Position numbers and translations under genes: made by a program
Shown: piece after piece, positions 40,438-49,240 of the stretch
Position numbering within the stretch: the stretch's first letter is position 1
Layout of the letters: each line of letters opens with the position of its first letter
Notes under the pieces: generated by a model
Told to the model about the DNA's origin: nothing
The model's input: only the letters and a program-made list of their open reading frames with translations
Databases searched by the model: none
From: Amphibacillus sp. MSJ-3
GTDB lineage: Bacteria > Bacillota > Bacilli > Bacillales > Amphibacillaceae
Direction of reading: 5' to 3'
NCBI RefSeq assembly: GCF_018919165.1
Contig: NZ_JAHLQM010000008.1
Coordinates: forward strand, 1-64,000
Length of the DNA: 64,000 nucleotides

Positions 40438-41562
40438 ATGAAGGAAAAATATAAGCCCTTGTTTGAACCGTTTACTTTTAAATCGGGTGTTACGATCGAT
40501 AATCGGATTGTGATGGCACCGATGACCACAAACTCAGCATTTGAAAATGGCATGGTGACGACAGATGAGCACAATTATTATAAACGTCGGACAAAAGGCC
40601 TTGGTGCAGTGATTACTTCTTGTGCGCAAGTTAGAGAAGATGGAAAATTCGCTGGCTCATTAAGCGCTGCATCTGACATGCATATTGAGAGCTTAGCCAA
40701 ACTCGCAGACACGATTAAAAGTACGGGTACAAAAGCGATCTTGCAAATTTTCCACGTTGGCCGAATGGGATCAGCCCGCACACTCAGAGGGCTTCAACCT
40801 GTCAGTGCAAGTGCAATCGCAGCCATGCGTGAAAATGCTGAAATACCAAGAGCATTAGCAGATGAAGAAATACATGACATCATTGAAGCCTTTGGCCAAG
40901 CAACGAGAAGAGCGATTCTAGCAGGATTCGATGGTGTAGAAATTCACGGAGCCAACACATATTTAATCCAGCAATTTTTCTCACCACACTCTAATCAAAG
41001 AGATGATCACTGGGGCGGGACATTAGAAAAACGAATGAACTTCCCGCTAGCAGTTGTTGATTCCGTTAAAGCAGCAATCAAAAAACATGCTGATCGACCT
41101 TTTATATTAGGTTACCGGATTTCTCCCGAAGAGATCGAAGAGCCAGGCATCACACTGGACGATACATTAGCTCTATTAAGGGAATTAAAAGAAAAAGAAC
41201 TCGACTATATTCACATATCCACCGGTCATTACCTGCAAAGCTCTATCCGTAATTCGGAAGATCAAACACCAGTCCTTAAAGCAATTGTTGAAACAGTTGG
41301 TGCAGATACGCCAATTATTGGGGTTGGCCAAATCATTACACCAGACGATGCTATTTCAGCAATCGAAGAACTAAACCTACCACTATTAGCGATAGGTAGG
41401 GAACTAATTGTCGAACCTGATTGGATTATTAAAGTCAAAACAGGAAAAGAAAGCACGATCCGGACAGAAATTCATTTGGAAGACAGGGCAGACTTAGCCT
41501 TCCCTGACGCAATGTGGGAATATATACAGACCAGACCAGGATGGTTGCCGATCGTTAAGTAA
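40438..41562 (+). CDS. Old-yellow-enzyme family NADH:flavin oxidoreductase
   Basis: A 374-residue FMN-dependent TIM-barrel reductase. It begins LFEPFTFKSGVTIDNRIVMAPMTT, the family's conserved first strand with FMN contact, and carries LQIFHVGRMG, GFDGVEIHGANTYLIQQFFSPH (catalytic His-Asn pair) and NQRDDHWGGTLEKRMNFPL. GVGQIITPDDA and LLAIGRELIVEPDW bind the FMN phosphate. It lacks the FeS/FAD extension of 2,4-dienoyl-CoA reductases, so it is the single-domain ene-reductase type. The physiological substrate is unknown. Monocistronic. Confidence 0.88.
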   Translation: MKEKYKPLFEPFTFKSGVTIDNRIVMAPMTTNSAFENGMVTTDEHNYYKRRTKGLGAVITSCAQVREDGKFAGSLSAASDMHIESLAKLADTIKSTGTKAILQIFHVGRMGSARTLRGLQPVSASAIAAMRENAEIPRALADEEIHDIIEAFGQATRRAILAGFDGVEIHGANTYLIQQFFSPHSNQRDDHWGGTLEKRMNFPLAVVDSVKAAIKKHADRPFILGYRISPEEIEEPGITLDDTLALLRELKEKELDYIHISTGHYLQSSIRNSEDQTPVLKAIVETVGADTPIIGVGQIITPDDAISAIEELNLPLLAIGRELIVEPDWIIKVKTGKESTIRTEIHLEDRADLAFPDAMWEYIQTRPGWLPIVK

Positions 41563-41689
41563 GATAAGGAAAAAGAGAGAGTGGAACAAAACGCGGCTAA
41601 AAAATAAAAAGGGGATTCAATAGATACTGGATTCCCTTTTGATATTATGATTATTTATATGGATTCATCACGACTTAAATGGTTTAGAA

Positions 41690-41905
41690 GTGTCGCTCCG
41701 TGATTTACAGTCTGGGTGGACGCTTTCCCTGGGTACGTCCTCGGGCGCACGGGATGTGGGTCAGTTAGACGTTGCCACAGGACGTGGCGGTTTTAGTCTA
41801 ACATTCCTTATTGCTCCACTGCCGTGTTGCAATAAGGATTTCCGGACGCGCACTTTTTCCGCAGGAGTTGCCACCTGGAGTGAAAATCAACGGTGCGTTC
41901 TATTA
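41690..41905. other. GC-rich structured intergenic element
   Basis: This stretch is visibly richer in G and C than its surroundings. It contains at least three hairpins: GGACG/CGTCC (41718-41740), GTTAGAC/GTCTAAC (41764-41802) enclosing GCCAC/GTGGC, and the perfect TCCTTATTGC/GCAATAAGGA (41805-41838). A 78-residue ORF spans it, but its composition and position suggest a by-product. It may be a dispersed repeat or a structured RNA. No second copy is present in this window. Confidence 0.5.
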
Positions 41906-41965
41906 GGTAAGTTGTTTGACTTTTAATGACTAACCTTGAATTGGGATTTTAGTCATCTTATACAA

Positions 41966-42013
41966 CAAAAAAAGCAACCTAGATCTGACCTTACAGATCC
42001 AAGTCGCTTTTTT
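41966..42013. terminator. Bidirectional terminator
   Basis: AAAAAAGCAAC with GTCGCTTTTTT, enclosing GATCTG/CAGATC, and T-runs on both strands. It lies 160 bp past the minus-strand hybrid kinase stop. Nothing else is recognised in 41906-42172. Confidence 0.7.
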
Positions 42014-42172
42014 ACTTTTTCAGTGGCCACGAAAATTTAGAAGGTATCTTTTCGTATCAATCGAAAAGATAAAAGTTTGCGTGTTTTAGTCTGTTCCTGC
42101 AACCTTAGACAGTCCTAAATCAAGATTTCCCCTCTCCGATTAAGTTAAAATCGACAGTGTGATTTATCCCAA

Positions 42173-45100
42173 TTAGGAACTCTTTAGTTTATTTATAGGT
42201 TGTTGACTAGACATTTTAGCAACTTCATCATTAGGAATCTGAAACGATACTGTTGTGCCGTGATTAGGTATGCTTCGGATTGATAATCCTTTTCCGTATA
42301 ATTTTAATAAACGCCGGTTGGTATTTGAAATACCAATACCCTTCACGGATTCAGGTGGGTCAGTTAAAAGATGTGTGATCTTATCCGAACTCATTCCCAC
42401 ACCATCATCGCTAATTGCTATTTCTTGATAACCTTGATAATCTGTAGTTTTGATGGTGATAGTTCCTCCCCTTTGCCGTTTGAGAATACCATGCCTAATT
42501 GCATTTTCTACTAAGGGTTGAATGGATAATGGAGGAATTTTTGCTAACAAGTCACCTTCAAGCTCCCATTCCACTTGGATTCTATCCCCAAATCTAGCTT
42601 GTTCAATATATAGGTAGGAACGTGTGATCTTTAATTCTTCTTCAAGGTAGATTAAAGGTTGTGTATTATGGATATCAAAACTACGTTGCAGGTAATTTCC
42701 AAATTCGTTAAGTAATTTGACCATTCTGTCTGTATCTATTTCTGCTAAAGAAGCAATCGTGTTTAATGTATTAAATAAGAAATGCGGTTTTATTTGAGCC
42801 TGCATCCAGGCAGCTTCCATGCGAAGTTGTTTATTAACAGACTGCTTTAATGTTGTTAATGCCTTCACGCGTGCTTGTAATTCTAATCTATCCACTGGTT
42901 TAGTTAAATAGTCATTTGCACCTGCTTGGAAGCCAGTATAAACATCTTCAGCTTGTGCTCTTGCCGTCAGAATTAAAATTGGTAGTTCCGAAAGAGTAAA
43001 TTGTTTACGAATCGTCCTTGTTAATTCATAACCTGACATGTTTGGCATCATTGCATCTGTAATGACCAAATCCCATTCCCTGGTATTTAAAAGTTCTAAT
43101 GCTTGATGACCACTTGTAGCCGTGGCTATGTCGAAATCTGTATCAAGGATATTCTTTAAAACGCGTAGATTAATAGGATCATCATCAACAACTAATATAT
43201 TGGTATTTGTCACTTTACTTTCAGAAAGGGTATCAGCCGACTCCGTCATTAATTCGGGTTCCTCTTCTATCCGCGCAGAGCTAGTCATTTCTGTTTTACG
43301 ATTTAGTTCAGCTGTTGAAGTTTCTGCCAAAGGAATAGTGAAGGTAAATATCGATCCCTTGTCAACCTCTGATTCCACTTTAATTGTTCCACCATGTAAT
43401 TCCACAAGTTGTTTACAAACGTTGAGTCCTAAGCCAATCCCACTATTGATGGCAGTTGTGCTCTTGTCGTCTTGTTTATAGGCTTGAAAAATATAGGGTT
43501 GAATTTCTTTATCAATACCGACACCAGTATCTGTAATTGTGATGATGGCCATCTTTTTTTCCTGTGAAGCACCAATGGTTACAGTCCCCTCGTTTGTAAA
43601 CTTCACCGCATTATGGATTAAGTTAAATAATATTTGAATCAATTTATTTTTGTCCGCGTAAAGGTCGGGGAAGGAAGCGGGAACTTTTGATCGTAAAGAA
43701 ATGTTTTTTCCTTCTGTCATAAAATAAATCATATCAAGTACCCCAGTAGTAATTGTGTGTAAATTTACCCTTTCCTTATGAAGGTCAATATCTTGTTCCT
43801 GGAGTCGTGTGATATCAAGTAGATCATTTAAGGTAAAACTCATATGTTGTCCAATTTGAATGAGTAATTTTAAGTCAGCTTTATTTTTCTCTGTTAATGA
43901 ATGCTTTTGTTCAGCTAAGATTGTTTGGGCAATATTGATCACTCCATGAAGCGGGTTGCGTAGTTCATGGGAGGTTTTTGCCAGAAATTCATCCTTTTTT
44001 TGATCTGCAATTTTCAGCTCATCAACAAGATCGTTCACTTGTTCGTTTTGTCGATAGAAGCGTTTAAACCAAAAGAGTGCTAATCCAATAAAAGCACAGA
44101 TATAATCAAATGGGTAAAAAGGCAAATGAATTCCTGAAACTGCCTTAATAAGTCCCCAGATAATCCCGGATATGACGCCGATTATAATGACAGCAATGAA
44201 AATAGACTCTTCTTTGTATTGAAAATAGTCCTTTAATGCTAATGGTATCACGGTAATAAAGGAGATAAAATAAAGAGCGAAAAAGATCATATTAACTTCG
44301 ATTAAATCATTAAGGGGTAAGAAAATGATTAGGAGTGCGCAAACCCCATACAGAATGGTGAACCATTTAAATTGTTTGTATTTCTTAAAGTCTTTCAATA
44401 AATATCTCATCATTTGGACAAGAAATAAAGCTGCTCCCAGATAAATGATTTCTTTAAATTTAAATGACCATTCATAATTTAAATGTAACCATTCCATTGA
44501 GGCACTATTATAAGTAAGTAACTCATCCATGGCAGGAAAAAGAAATCCGACTGCGAAAAACAGCATAATTCTTTCACGATGAATAAAGATATAAATTAGA
44601 AGACTGTAGACACTGTGAAGAATCAAAATAACAACCATGCTTATGACCAAATAATCTTCAAAATTTTTATTATTTGTTATTGCTTTTAAACTACCAAATT
44701 TAAAGGGCTTACTGACTGAGATTCCTTTAGTAGTATCAAAATTAGAAACCTGTAACATTATGTCAATTTCATTATCGTCAATGTTAAATGTCGCTAGATA
44801 AGGGTTTCCTTTCCCTTTATGTTGACTTTTATCTGATGATACAATACCCGATTGTTCTTTTAAATGACCATTTATATATAGTGCTGATGCTGTATTTGTG
44901 GATGGTATACGTATAGAAAGTAAATGGCCAAAATCGGTATCCTTATCAAGATAAATCTTCAAATAGTAGGTTCCATATTTAATGGATTCATCGACCCTTT
45001 CTTGCTCTGATATATTAATAAATTGATCAATCTGATTGGGATGAAGGTCTTGTGGATCCTCAATGAGCCTTTCCGGAATAAACGACCATTCTCCATCAAG

Positions 45101-45292
45101 TGCAAGGATTTGATCATCACTTAAATCATAGTCTTGTAAATCTAATACGCCTTCTTTAGCGACAGGTTGTTCAGAAGGGGAATAATAAAAATAAAAATAC
45201 CATAACAAGCGAAGGCTAGTTAAGAATAGCAAGATGGCGATTAATATGAATAAGCTGGTTGGTTTATTTCTTTTGGCTTGCAATTTGATCAA
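42173..45292 (-). CDS. Hybrid sensor kinase with two kinase modules and a receiver
   Basis: A 1039-residue membrane sensor. One N-terminal membrane segment (about 13-35), an extracellular galactose-binding-like beta domain (50-200) and seven membrane segments (210-410) match the 7TMR-DISM layout. Next come a HisKA domain with His442 in TSHELRNPLHG, an ATPase domain (N-box NLIHNAVKF, DTGVGID, GIGLGL), a receiver with Asp746 in VITDAMMP, and a second, LytS-type kinase with His837 in QIKPHFLFNTLN and its own ATPase domain (VENAIRHGI, DDGVGM). Its start overlaps the end of the response regulator gene by 4 bp, so the two proteins are almost certainly partners. The external signal is unknown. Confidence 0.9.
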   Translation of the reverse strand: MIKLQAKRNKPTSLFILIAILLFLTSLRLLWYFYFYYSPSEQPVAKEGVLDLQDYDLSDDQILALDGEWSFIPERLIEDPQDLHPNQIDQFINISEQERVDESIKYGTYYLKIYLDKDTDFGHLLSIRIPSTNTASALYINGHLKEQSGIVSSDKSQHKGKGNPYLATFNIDDNEIDIMLQVSNFDTTKGISVSKPFKFGSLKAITNNKNFEDYLVISMVVILILHSVYSLLIYIFIHRERIMLFFAVGFLFPAMDELLTYNSASMEWLHLNYEWSFKFKEIIYLGAALFLVQMMRYLLKDFKKYKQFKWFTILYGVCALLIIFLPLNDLIEVNMIFFALYFISFITVIPLALKDYFQYKEESIFIAVIIIGVISGIIWGLIKAVSGIHLPFYPFDYICAFIGLALFWFKRFYRQNEQVNDLVDELKIADQKKDEFLAKTSHELRNPLHGVINIAQTILAEQKHSLTEKNKADLKLLIQIGQHMSFTLNDLLDITRLQEQDIDLHKERVNLHTITTGVLDMIYFMTEGKNISLRSKVPASFPDLYADKNKLIQILFNLIHNAVKFTNEGTVTIGASQEKKMAIITITDTGVGIDKEIQPYIFQAYKQDDKSTTAINSGIGLGLNVCKQLVELHGGTIKVESEVDKGSIFTFTIPLAETSTAELNRKTEMTSSARIEEEPELMTESADTLSESKVTNTNILVVDDDPINLRVLKNILDTDFDIATATSGHQALELLNTREWDLVITDAMMPNMSGYELTRTIRKQFTLSELPILILTARAQAEDVYTGFQAGANDYLTKPVDRLELQARVKALTTLKQSVNKQLRMEAAWMQAQIKPHFLFNTLNTIASLAEIDTDRMVKLLNEFGNYLQRSFDIHNTQPLIYLEEELKITRSYLYIEQARFGDRIQVEWELEGDLLAKIPPLSIQPLVENAIRHGILKRQRGGTITIKTTDYQGYQEIAISDDGVGMSSDKITHLLTDPPESVKGIGISNTNRRLLKLYGKGLSIRSIPNHGTTVSFQIPNDEVAKMSSQQPINKLKSS

Positions 45293-46443
45293 ACCCCTTT
45301 CAGAGATTTACTTTTGTGATCTGATCTTTTCTTATTTCGAATCCATTGTTCATACCAATTCTGAATGTGGGGCTCTACTTCCAAACCAAGTTCTATCAAG
45401 GTACTTTTATATTGATTAAATTGGTGGTCGACAAGGACTCCATAGCCAAAACGGTCATATATATTCATTAAGGAAAAGTTTGCTTTCTCATTTGCTGGTG
45501 TTAACTTATATATTTTAGAATACCATTTTTCAGCGTTTTCTAGATAGTTATAATATAAATAAAAACCTGCGATTTGATGAGCAGATTTTAGCCATAACTC
45601 TTCTAATCGCTTGCGTTCGGCTTCAGCCCAAAAGTAATTATATTCTTGTAAATAAGGACCTGTGTATAATTTCATAATTTCTTCATACTTATTAATGTTA
45701 TCTTTACTGACAGGTGGTGCAGAAAGAATAGAATTTTCCCATTCGACAATGTCGATAGCAACATTGTTAAGCGTCAGTCGGTATCCGTCCTTAACATTCT
45801 CCAATAATATATATTGGCAAAATTGATTTAACGTTTTACGGATATGATAAATTGTTGTATATAATTGTGAATAATCATGCTCACCTAGCTTTAGCAAATC
45901 GGCTAACTCAGATTTAAGTAGGGTTTCTCCATTATGTAATAATAAATATAAAAATAACTCTTGGGCTTTCGCTGTGCGAAAATGGACAATTTCGGGATTA
46001 TCACCGGCAATTTCAAAGGATAATTCTTTGCAAACCTTTATCTGAAGATGATTCTTTTCTGATATTTTCTTCATTCGGTAGTAGTCTAGCATTTTTTCGA
46101 TTCGGTTTACTGTTATTTTTAATCGATTTAATTGAATCGGCTTGAGAATATAGTCTAATGAATCTAATCCAAATGCTTGAACTGCATATTCATGAAATCC
46201 TGTTACAAAAACAATGATCAAAGATGGTTTAATTTCAAGAAGCTTTTCTGCCAATTGAATCCCATTCATTTGAGGCATCTCTATATCTAGGAAAACGACG
46301 TCAATTTCATTCAATATTTTTGCATCTCGGTCAATTTTAAATTCAACAAATTTATGAACGACTGAGATATCACTAATTTTTTTAAGTTGACTTTCTAAAA
46401 AGTCTAAAGCAAGGGATTCATCGTCAATCAGTATTGCTTTCAT
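45289..46443 (-). CDS. Response regulator with receiver, winged helix and BTAD (SARP-like), copy 1
   Basis: A 384-residue regulator of the REC-winged helix-BTAD type. The receiver (1-120) has KAILIDDESLA, phosphoacceptor Asp53 in VVFLDIEMP, and the closing Lys in YILKPI. The OmpR-like winged helix (about 140-220) includes FLYLLLHNGETLLKSELADLL and LYTTIYHIRKTLN. The C-terminal ~150 residues form the helical transcriptional activation domain of SARP proteins, WAEAERKRLEELWLKSAHQIAG and NYLENAEKWYSKI. ATG 46443 is preferred, nine bases after AGAGG; ATG 46452 overlaps that site. It is translationally coupled to the hybrid kinase gene and likely activates the divergent pilus operon. Confidence 0.88.
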   Translation of the reverse strand: MKAILIDDESLALDFLESQLKKISDISVVHKFVEFKIDRDAKILNEIDVVFLDIEMPQMNGIQLAEKLLEIKPSLIIVFVTGFHEYAVQAFGLDSLDYILKPIQLNRLKITVNRIEKMLDYYRMKKISEKNHLQIKVCKELSFEIAGDNPEIVHFRTAKAQELFLYLLLHNGETLLKSELADLLKLGEHDYSQLYTTIYHIRKTLNQFCQYILLENVKDGYRLTLNNVAIDIVEWENSILSAPPVSKDNINKYEEIMKLYTGPYLQEYNYFWAEAERKRLEELWLKSAHQIAGFYLYYNYLENAEKWYSKIYKLTPANEKANFSLMNIYDRFGYGVLVDHQFNQYKSTLIELGLEVEPHIQNWYEQWIRNKKRSDHKSKSLKGV

Positions 46444-46525
46444 ATCTATCATCCTCTAGGTTATGTTTATATTGTAAAAAAGTTAAAAAAATAAAAATCC
46501 AGTTATCTTCTATAATTGGAGGGAT

Positions 46526-46590
46526 TGGTGAAGTAACAACACGACCCCATATTGAAAAAATATCTGGCAGGTTGTTACTCCGATTCACCA
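46526..46590. other. Long inverted repeat between the two BTAD regulators
   Basis: TGGTGAA plus GTAACAAC on one side and GTTGTTAC plus TTCACCA on the other form a broken stem; an inner ATATT/AATAT pair lies in the loop. No T-run adjoins it. It could be a weak terminator of the upstream regulator gene or a recognition site. Nothing else is recognised in 46444-46771 apart from a TACAAT at 46471-46476 on the minus strand. Confidence 0.45.
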
Positions 46591-46771
46591 TTTATTGTTA
46601 AAATATATGAATTAGATCGATTACTTTAAATATCGTTTGAATTGCTCATTTATTTATATCTATTTTAATAATTAAAAAAAATAAATAATTGCTAAGATAT
46701 GGTGTAGTCCGCTACTTATTTGAAAGGAATAATCGTTTTATCGTCAATTCAAACTTGCTCTATATATTTAA

Positions 46772-47911
46772 TCATAGCGATTGCAACCAGTTTCGATACC
46801 ACGTTTGAACTTCTTTATCCGTCTTACTGCCGAACTCATCTTCGAGCATTGTGTTCAAATTTCTATACTGAACTTGAACGTTATAATGGTCACCAAACTT
46901 GTCATATAGCTGCATTAAAACAAAATAAGGATAAACAAGATATGGATATATTTCTTGGATATGCAAGGCTATCAGTATAGCCTCTGTATATTTTTGGTTT
47001 TCTTCTAGTAAACTGATAACGCTTTTCGATATGGTTAAAAATATGATTCGGTATTGTTCTTTAATATTTTCTTTCCATATATAAGGCTCTTCTTCTAAGT
47101 AATGCCCTTTATAAAGTTTTAAAGCCTTTTTATATAAAACCGTTATTTCTTGCAGATTCCCATTATCCGATATGCGGTCTTCTATTTGAATCATTAAGTT
47201 TCGCCACTCAATGACATCATAAATTGTCTCCTTGAAATCTATTTCATAGCCATTTACTGTATTAATGATATCAATGTCAATGCCAATATCTTTTAGGGTT
47301 TTTCTCATTTGGTAAATCGTCGTATATAAATTATCATAAGCTTTGTCCACTTCAATATCTGGCCATAATAATTCTATTAATACATCTTTTCGGACAAGTT
47401 CCCCACTATTTTGTACTAAATAAATAAATAGTTCGCGTGACTTTGATGTTCTCCATCTGATATTCCTTATTTCCTTACCGTTCTTCGTAAAGTGGAGATA
47501 TTTAAAAGTATGTATCATTACTGTATTTTCTTGATTTCTAGGTGTTGGTGGAAGCAAATTGTTGAAATGATGAAGAATCTGGTGTATTCTCTTTTCTGTG
47601 TATGGTTTTAATACGTAGTCTGTTACACCAATTTCGAATGCTTTTATCGCATATTCATCATGAGCTGTTATAAAAATAACAATGGTGTTGATATTTTTTT
47701 CAAGAAGCTTTTTAGTGATTTCTATCCCGTCTATTCCTGGCATATTAATATCTAGAAAAACAAGGTCGGGTTTGTACTTTACAATTGCTTCGAATGCTTT
47801 ATAACCGTCTAAATATGCCCCTTGTAACTCAACGATATTAGATGACTTTAGGAATCTTTCTAATTGATAGATTGCAAGTTGTTCGTCGTCAGCAATTATT
47901 ACCTTTAACAA
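46772..47911 (-). CDS. Response regulator with receiver, winged helix and BTAD (SARP-like), copy 2
   Basis: A 379-residue paralogue of copy 1. The receiver has KVIIADDEQLA, Asp54 in LVFLDINMPG, IVIFITAHDEYAIKAF and Lys in YVLKPY. The winged helix includes YLVQNSGELVRKDVLIELLWP and LYTTIYQMRKTLKD. The BTAD ends QEIYPYLVYPYFVLMQLYDKFGDHYNVQVQY. The start is TTG 47911, nine bases after AGGAG. No kinase gene is directly coupled to it, so the hybrid kinase may serve both regulators. An array of 11-bp repeats lies about 160-200 bp upstream, in the correct direction for autoregulation. Confidence 0.87.
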   Translation of the reverse strand: MLKVIIADDEQLAIYQLERFLKSSNIVELQGAYLDGYKAFEAIVKYKPDLVFLDINMPGIDGIEITKKLLEKNINTIVIFITAHDEYAIKAFEIGVTDYVLKPYTEKRIHQILHHFNNLLPPTPRNQENTVMIHTFKYLHFTKNGKEIRNIRWRTSKSRELFIYLVQNSGELVRKDVLIELLWPDIEVDKAYDNLYTTIYQMRKTLKDIGIDIDIINTVNGYEIDFKETIYDVIEWRNLMIQIEDRISDNGNLQEITVLYKKALKLYKGHYLEEEPYIWKENIKEQYRIIFLTISKSVISLLEENQKYTEAILIALHIQEIYPYLVYPYFVLMQLYDKFGDHYNVQVQYRNLNTMLEDEFGSKTDKEVQTWYRNWLQSL

Positions 47912-48068
47912 AATAATCAGCTCCTACTGTATATATAATAAGTGTTGAGGTAAGTCATATTATTTTGAATATAGTATTTATAATGTTATAAAGTATGATT
48001 GCATTTCATCAAAAAATGATGCTTATATAGTTTTCATTCGAAAAAGTAGAATAACTGTATTAATTTTA

Positions 48069-48112
48069 CTATCAATAACCGAACAATAACTGAACAATAA
48101 GTGACAAATGAC
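48069..48112 (-). promoter_or_regulatory. 11-bp phased repeat array upstream of BTAD regulator copy 2
   Basis: Four contiguous 11-bp units on the plus strand: CTATCAATAAC, CGAACAATAAC, TGAACAATAAG and TGACAAATGAC. Read on the minus strand three carry the heptamer (G/C)TTATTG. The promoter-proximal unit contains TTGATA, a plausible -35, with TATTCT 16 bp further. Direct heptamer repeats at 11-bp spacing near a -35 are the known operator form of SARP proteins. Confidence 0.6.
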
Positions 48113-48196
48113 TAAACATATTTTATCTGGAAGCACGCTGAAAAGGTAAATATAGTTAGGGTCATTTGTATTTAACCACCCAATTTTTGATTATAA

Positions 48197-48210
48197 TGTA
48201 ACCGCTTGCA
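48197..48210. promoter_or_regulatory. cre-like site in the regulator/pilus intergenic region
   Basis: TGTAACCGCTTGCA matches 13 of 14 positions of the cre consensus; a TATAAT overlaps its left edge (48192-48197) without a good -35. A weaker cre-like TGCAAACGCTTGCC lies at 49146-49159 in the pilus leader. The rest of the 1.3-kb gap (47912-49240) holds no gene that I can recognise. Confidence 0.4.
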
Positions 48211-48923
48211 TTTTTCTGTAATCTACTAAAGTTATGATCCCTATTAATGAGTCTAATTTCTAGCTTTGATCTGAAGGACTTTAAAAAATTAAATAGATCA
48301 TTCTTGTTTAGCTCCCTTATTATCACGTCCTTTTTACTTGAATTCTACTTGTGATCTTCTGAGCTTGATTTCCACCAATGCTTGATGAATACTAGCATTC
48401 CCTATCCTTTTTTAAGCGATAGATGGGGAGTGGCTATATTCACATCCAATATCACCTCTACTTATACAGTTATTTCTACCACTTACAACTATCAATGAAG
48501 GTTATTAAAAAATGAGTTGCTGATTGAAAAAAATTCAGCTTTAGACATTCGCTGGTCAGTGGTAGATCAATACCAGAAATCTATCCAATTCTTTAAGGAA
48601 AATCCTCTCTCTTTTATTTTACAACTAACCAACCCTTAAGAATATACTTTTCTTAATATTGTCATTAATCACACACATAGCTGGTAAATGACTAAGAATA
48701 TAGTCAGATGAGCACGGCCGAGTGACTTAATGATTATAGGCGGTTTAATAGATGAAATAGTACTTGATGTAATAATCAAATCAAAAAGAATGTCAATTAT
48801 GGTTAATGGTCTAAGTGTTAAGTAGAAGCTATTTAGTCATGACTTTTGAATGCGGGTATAGTCGGGAACAGTCGTTTAACCAGATCCTAATCGCCAATTT
48901 TGACAGAAAAGTTCTACAATTCA

Positions 48924-48974
48924 GTTTTTGTCTAGTTTTATTTCAGTTATAGAAATAGTAAGAGTCGTTATACT
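48924..48974 (+). promoter_or_regulatory. 11-bp phased heptamers and promoter of the pilus operon
   Basis: GTTTTTG (48924), GTTTTAT (48935) and GTTATAG (48946) start exactly 11 bp apart on the plus strand, related to the GTTATTG heptamers of the facing array. The last overlaps the -35 position (TTATAG), with TATACT at 48969-48974 as -10. This is the SARP operator geometry. It implies a leader of about 260 nt before the first pilus gene. Confidence 0.55.
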
Positions 48975-49240
48975 TCTTTATAACCGAACTATAGTTTTAA
49001 AGATTAAGTACATAGTTAATGGTTTCTACGATGGAAGATAGAAATAGCAAGTAACTTTAATAATCATACAGGGAAGTTCAATAAAATTTCAAAAAAAGAG
49101 AGAGAAAAGGGGGTTAATAATAAGGACCTATATTTTTGCCGAAAATGCAAACGCTTGCCCTATCGAGTGTAAATTGATAGGTAAAGCTTATGTATTTTAT
49201 TCACAGATATTAAAAATATCTTAAGAAAGGATGTGTTTAG

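Noticed and set aside
41690-41926. 78-residue plus-strand ORF
   Set aside because: It runs through hairpin arms, has no ribosome binding site and no recognisable fold; the reading frame is best explained by the GC-rich structured element.
43122-43481. 119-residue plus-strand ORF within the kinase gene
   Set aside because: It is antisense to the receiver and ATPase region of the hybrid kinase and has no features of its own.
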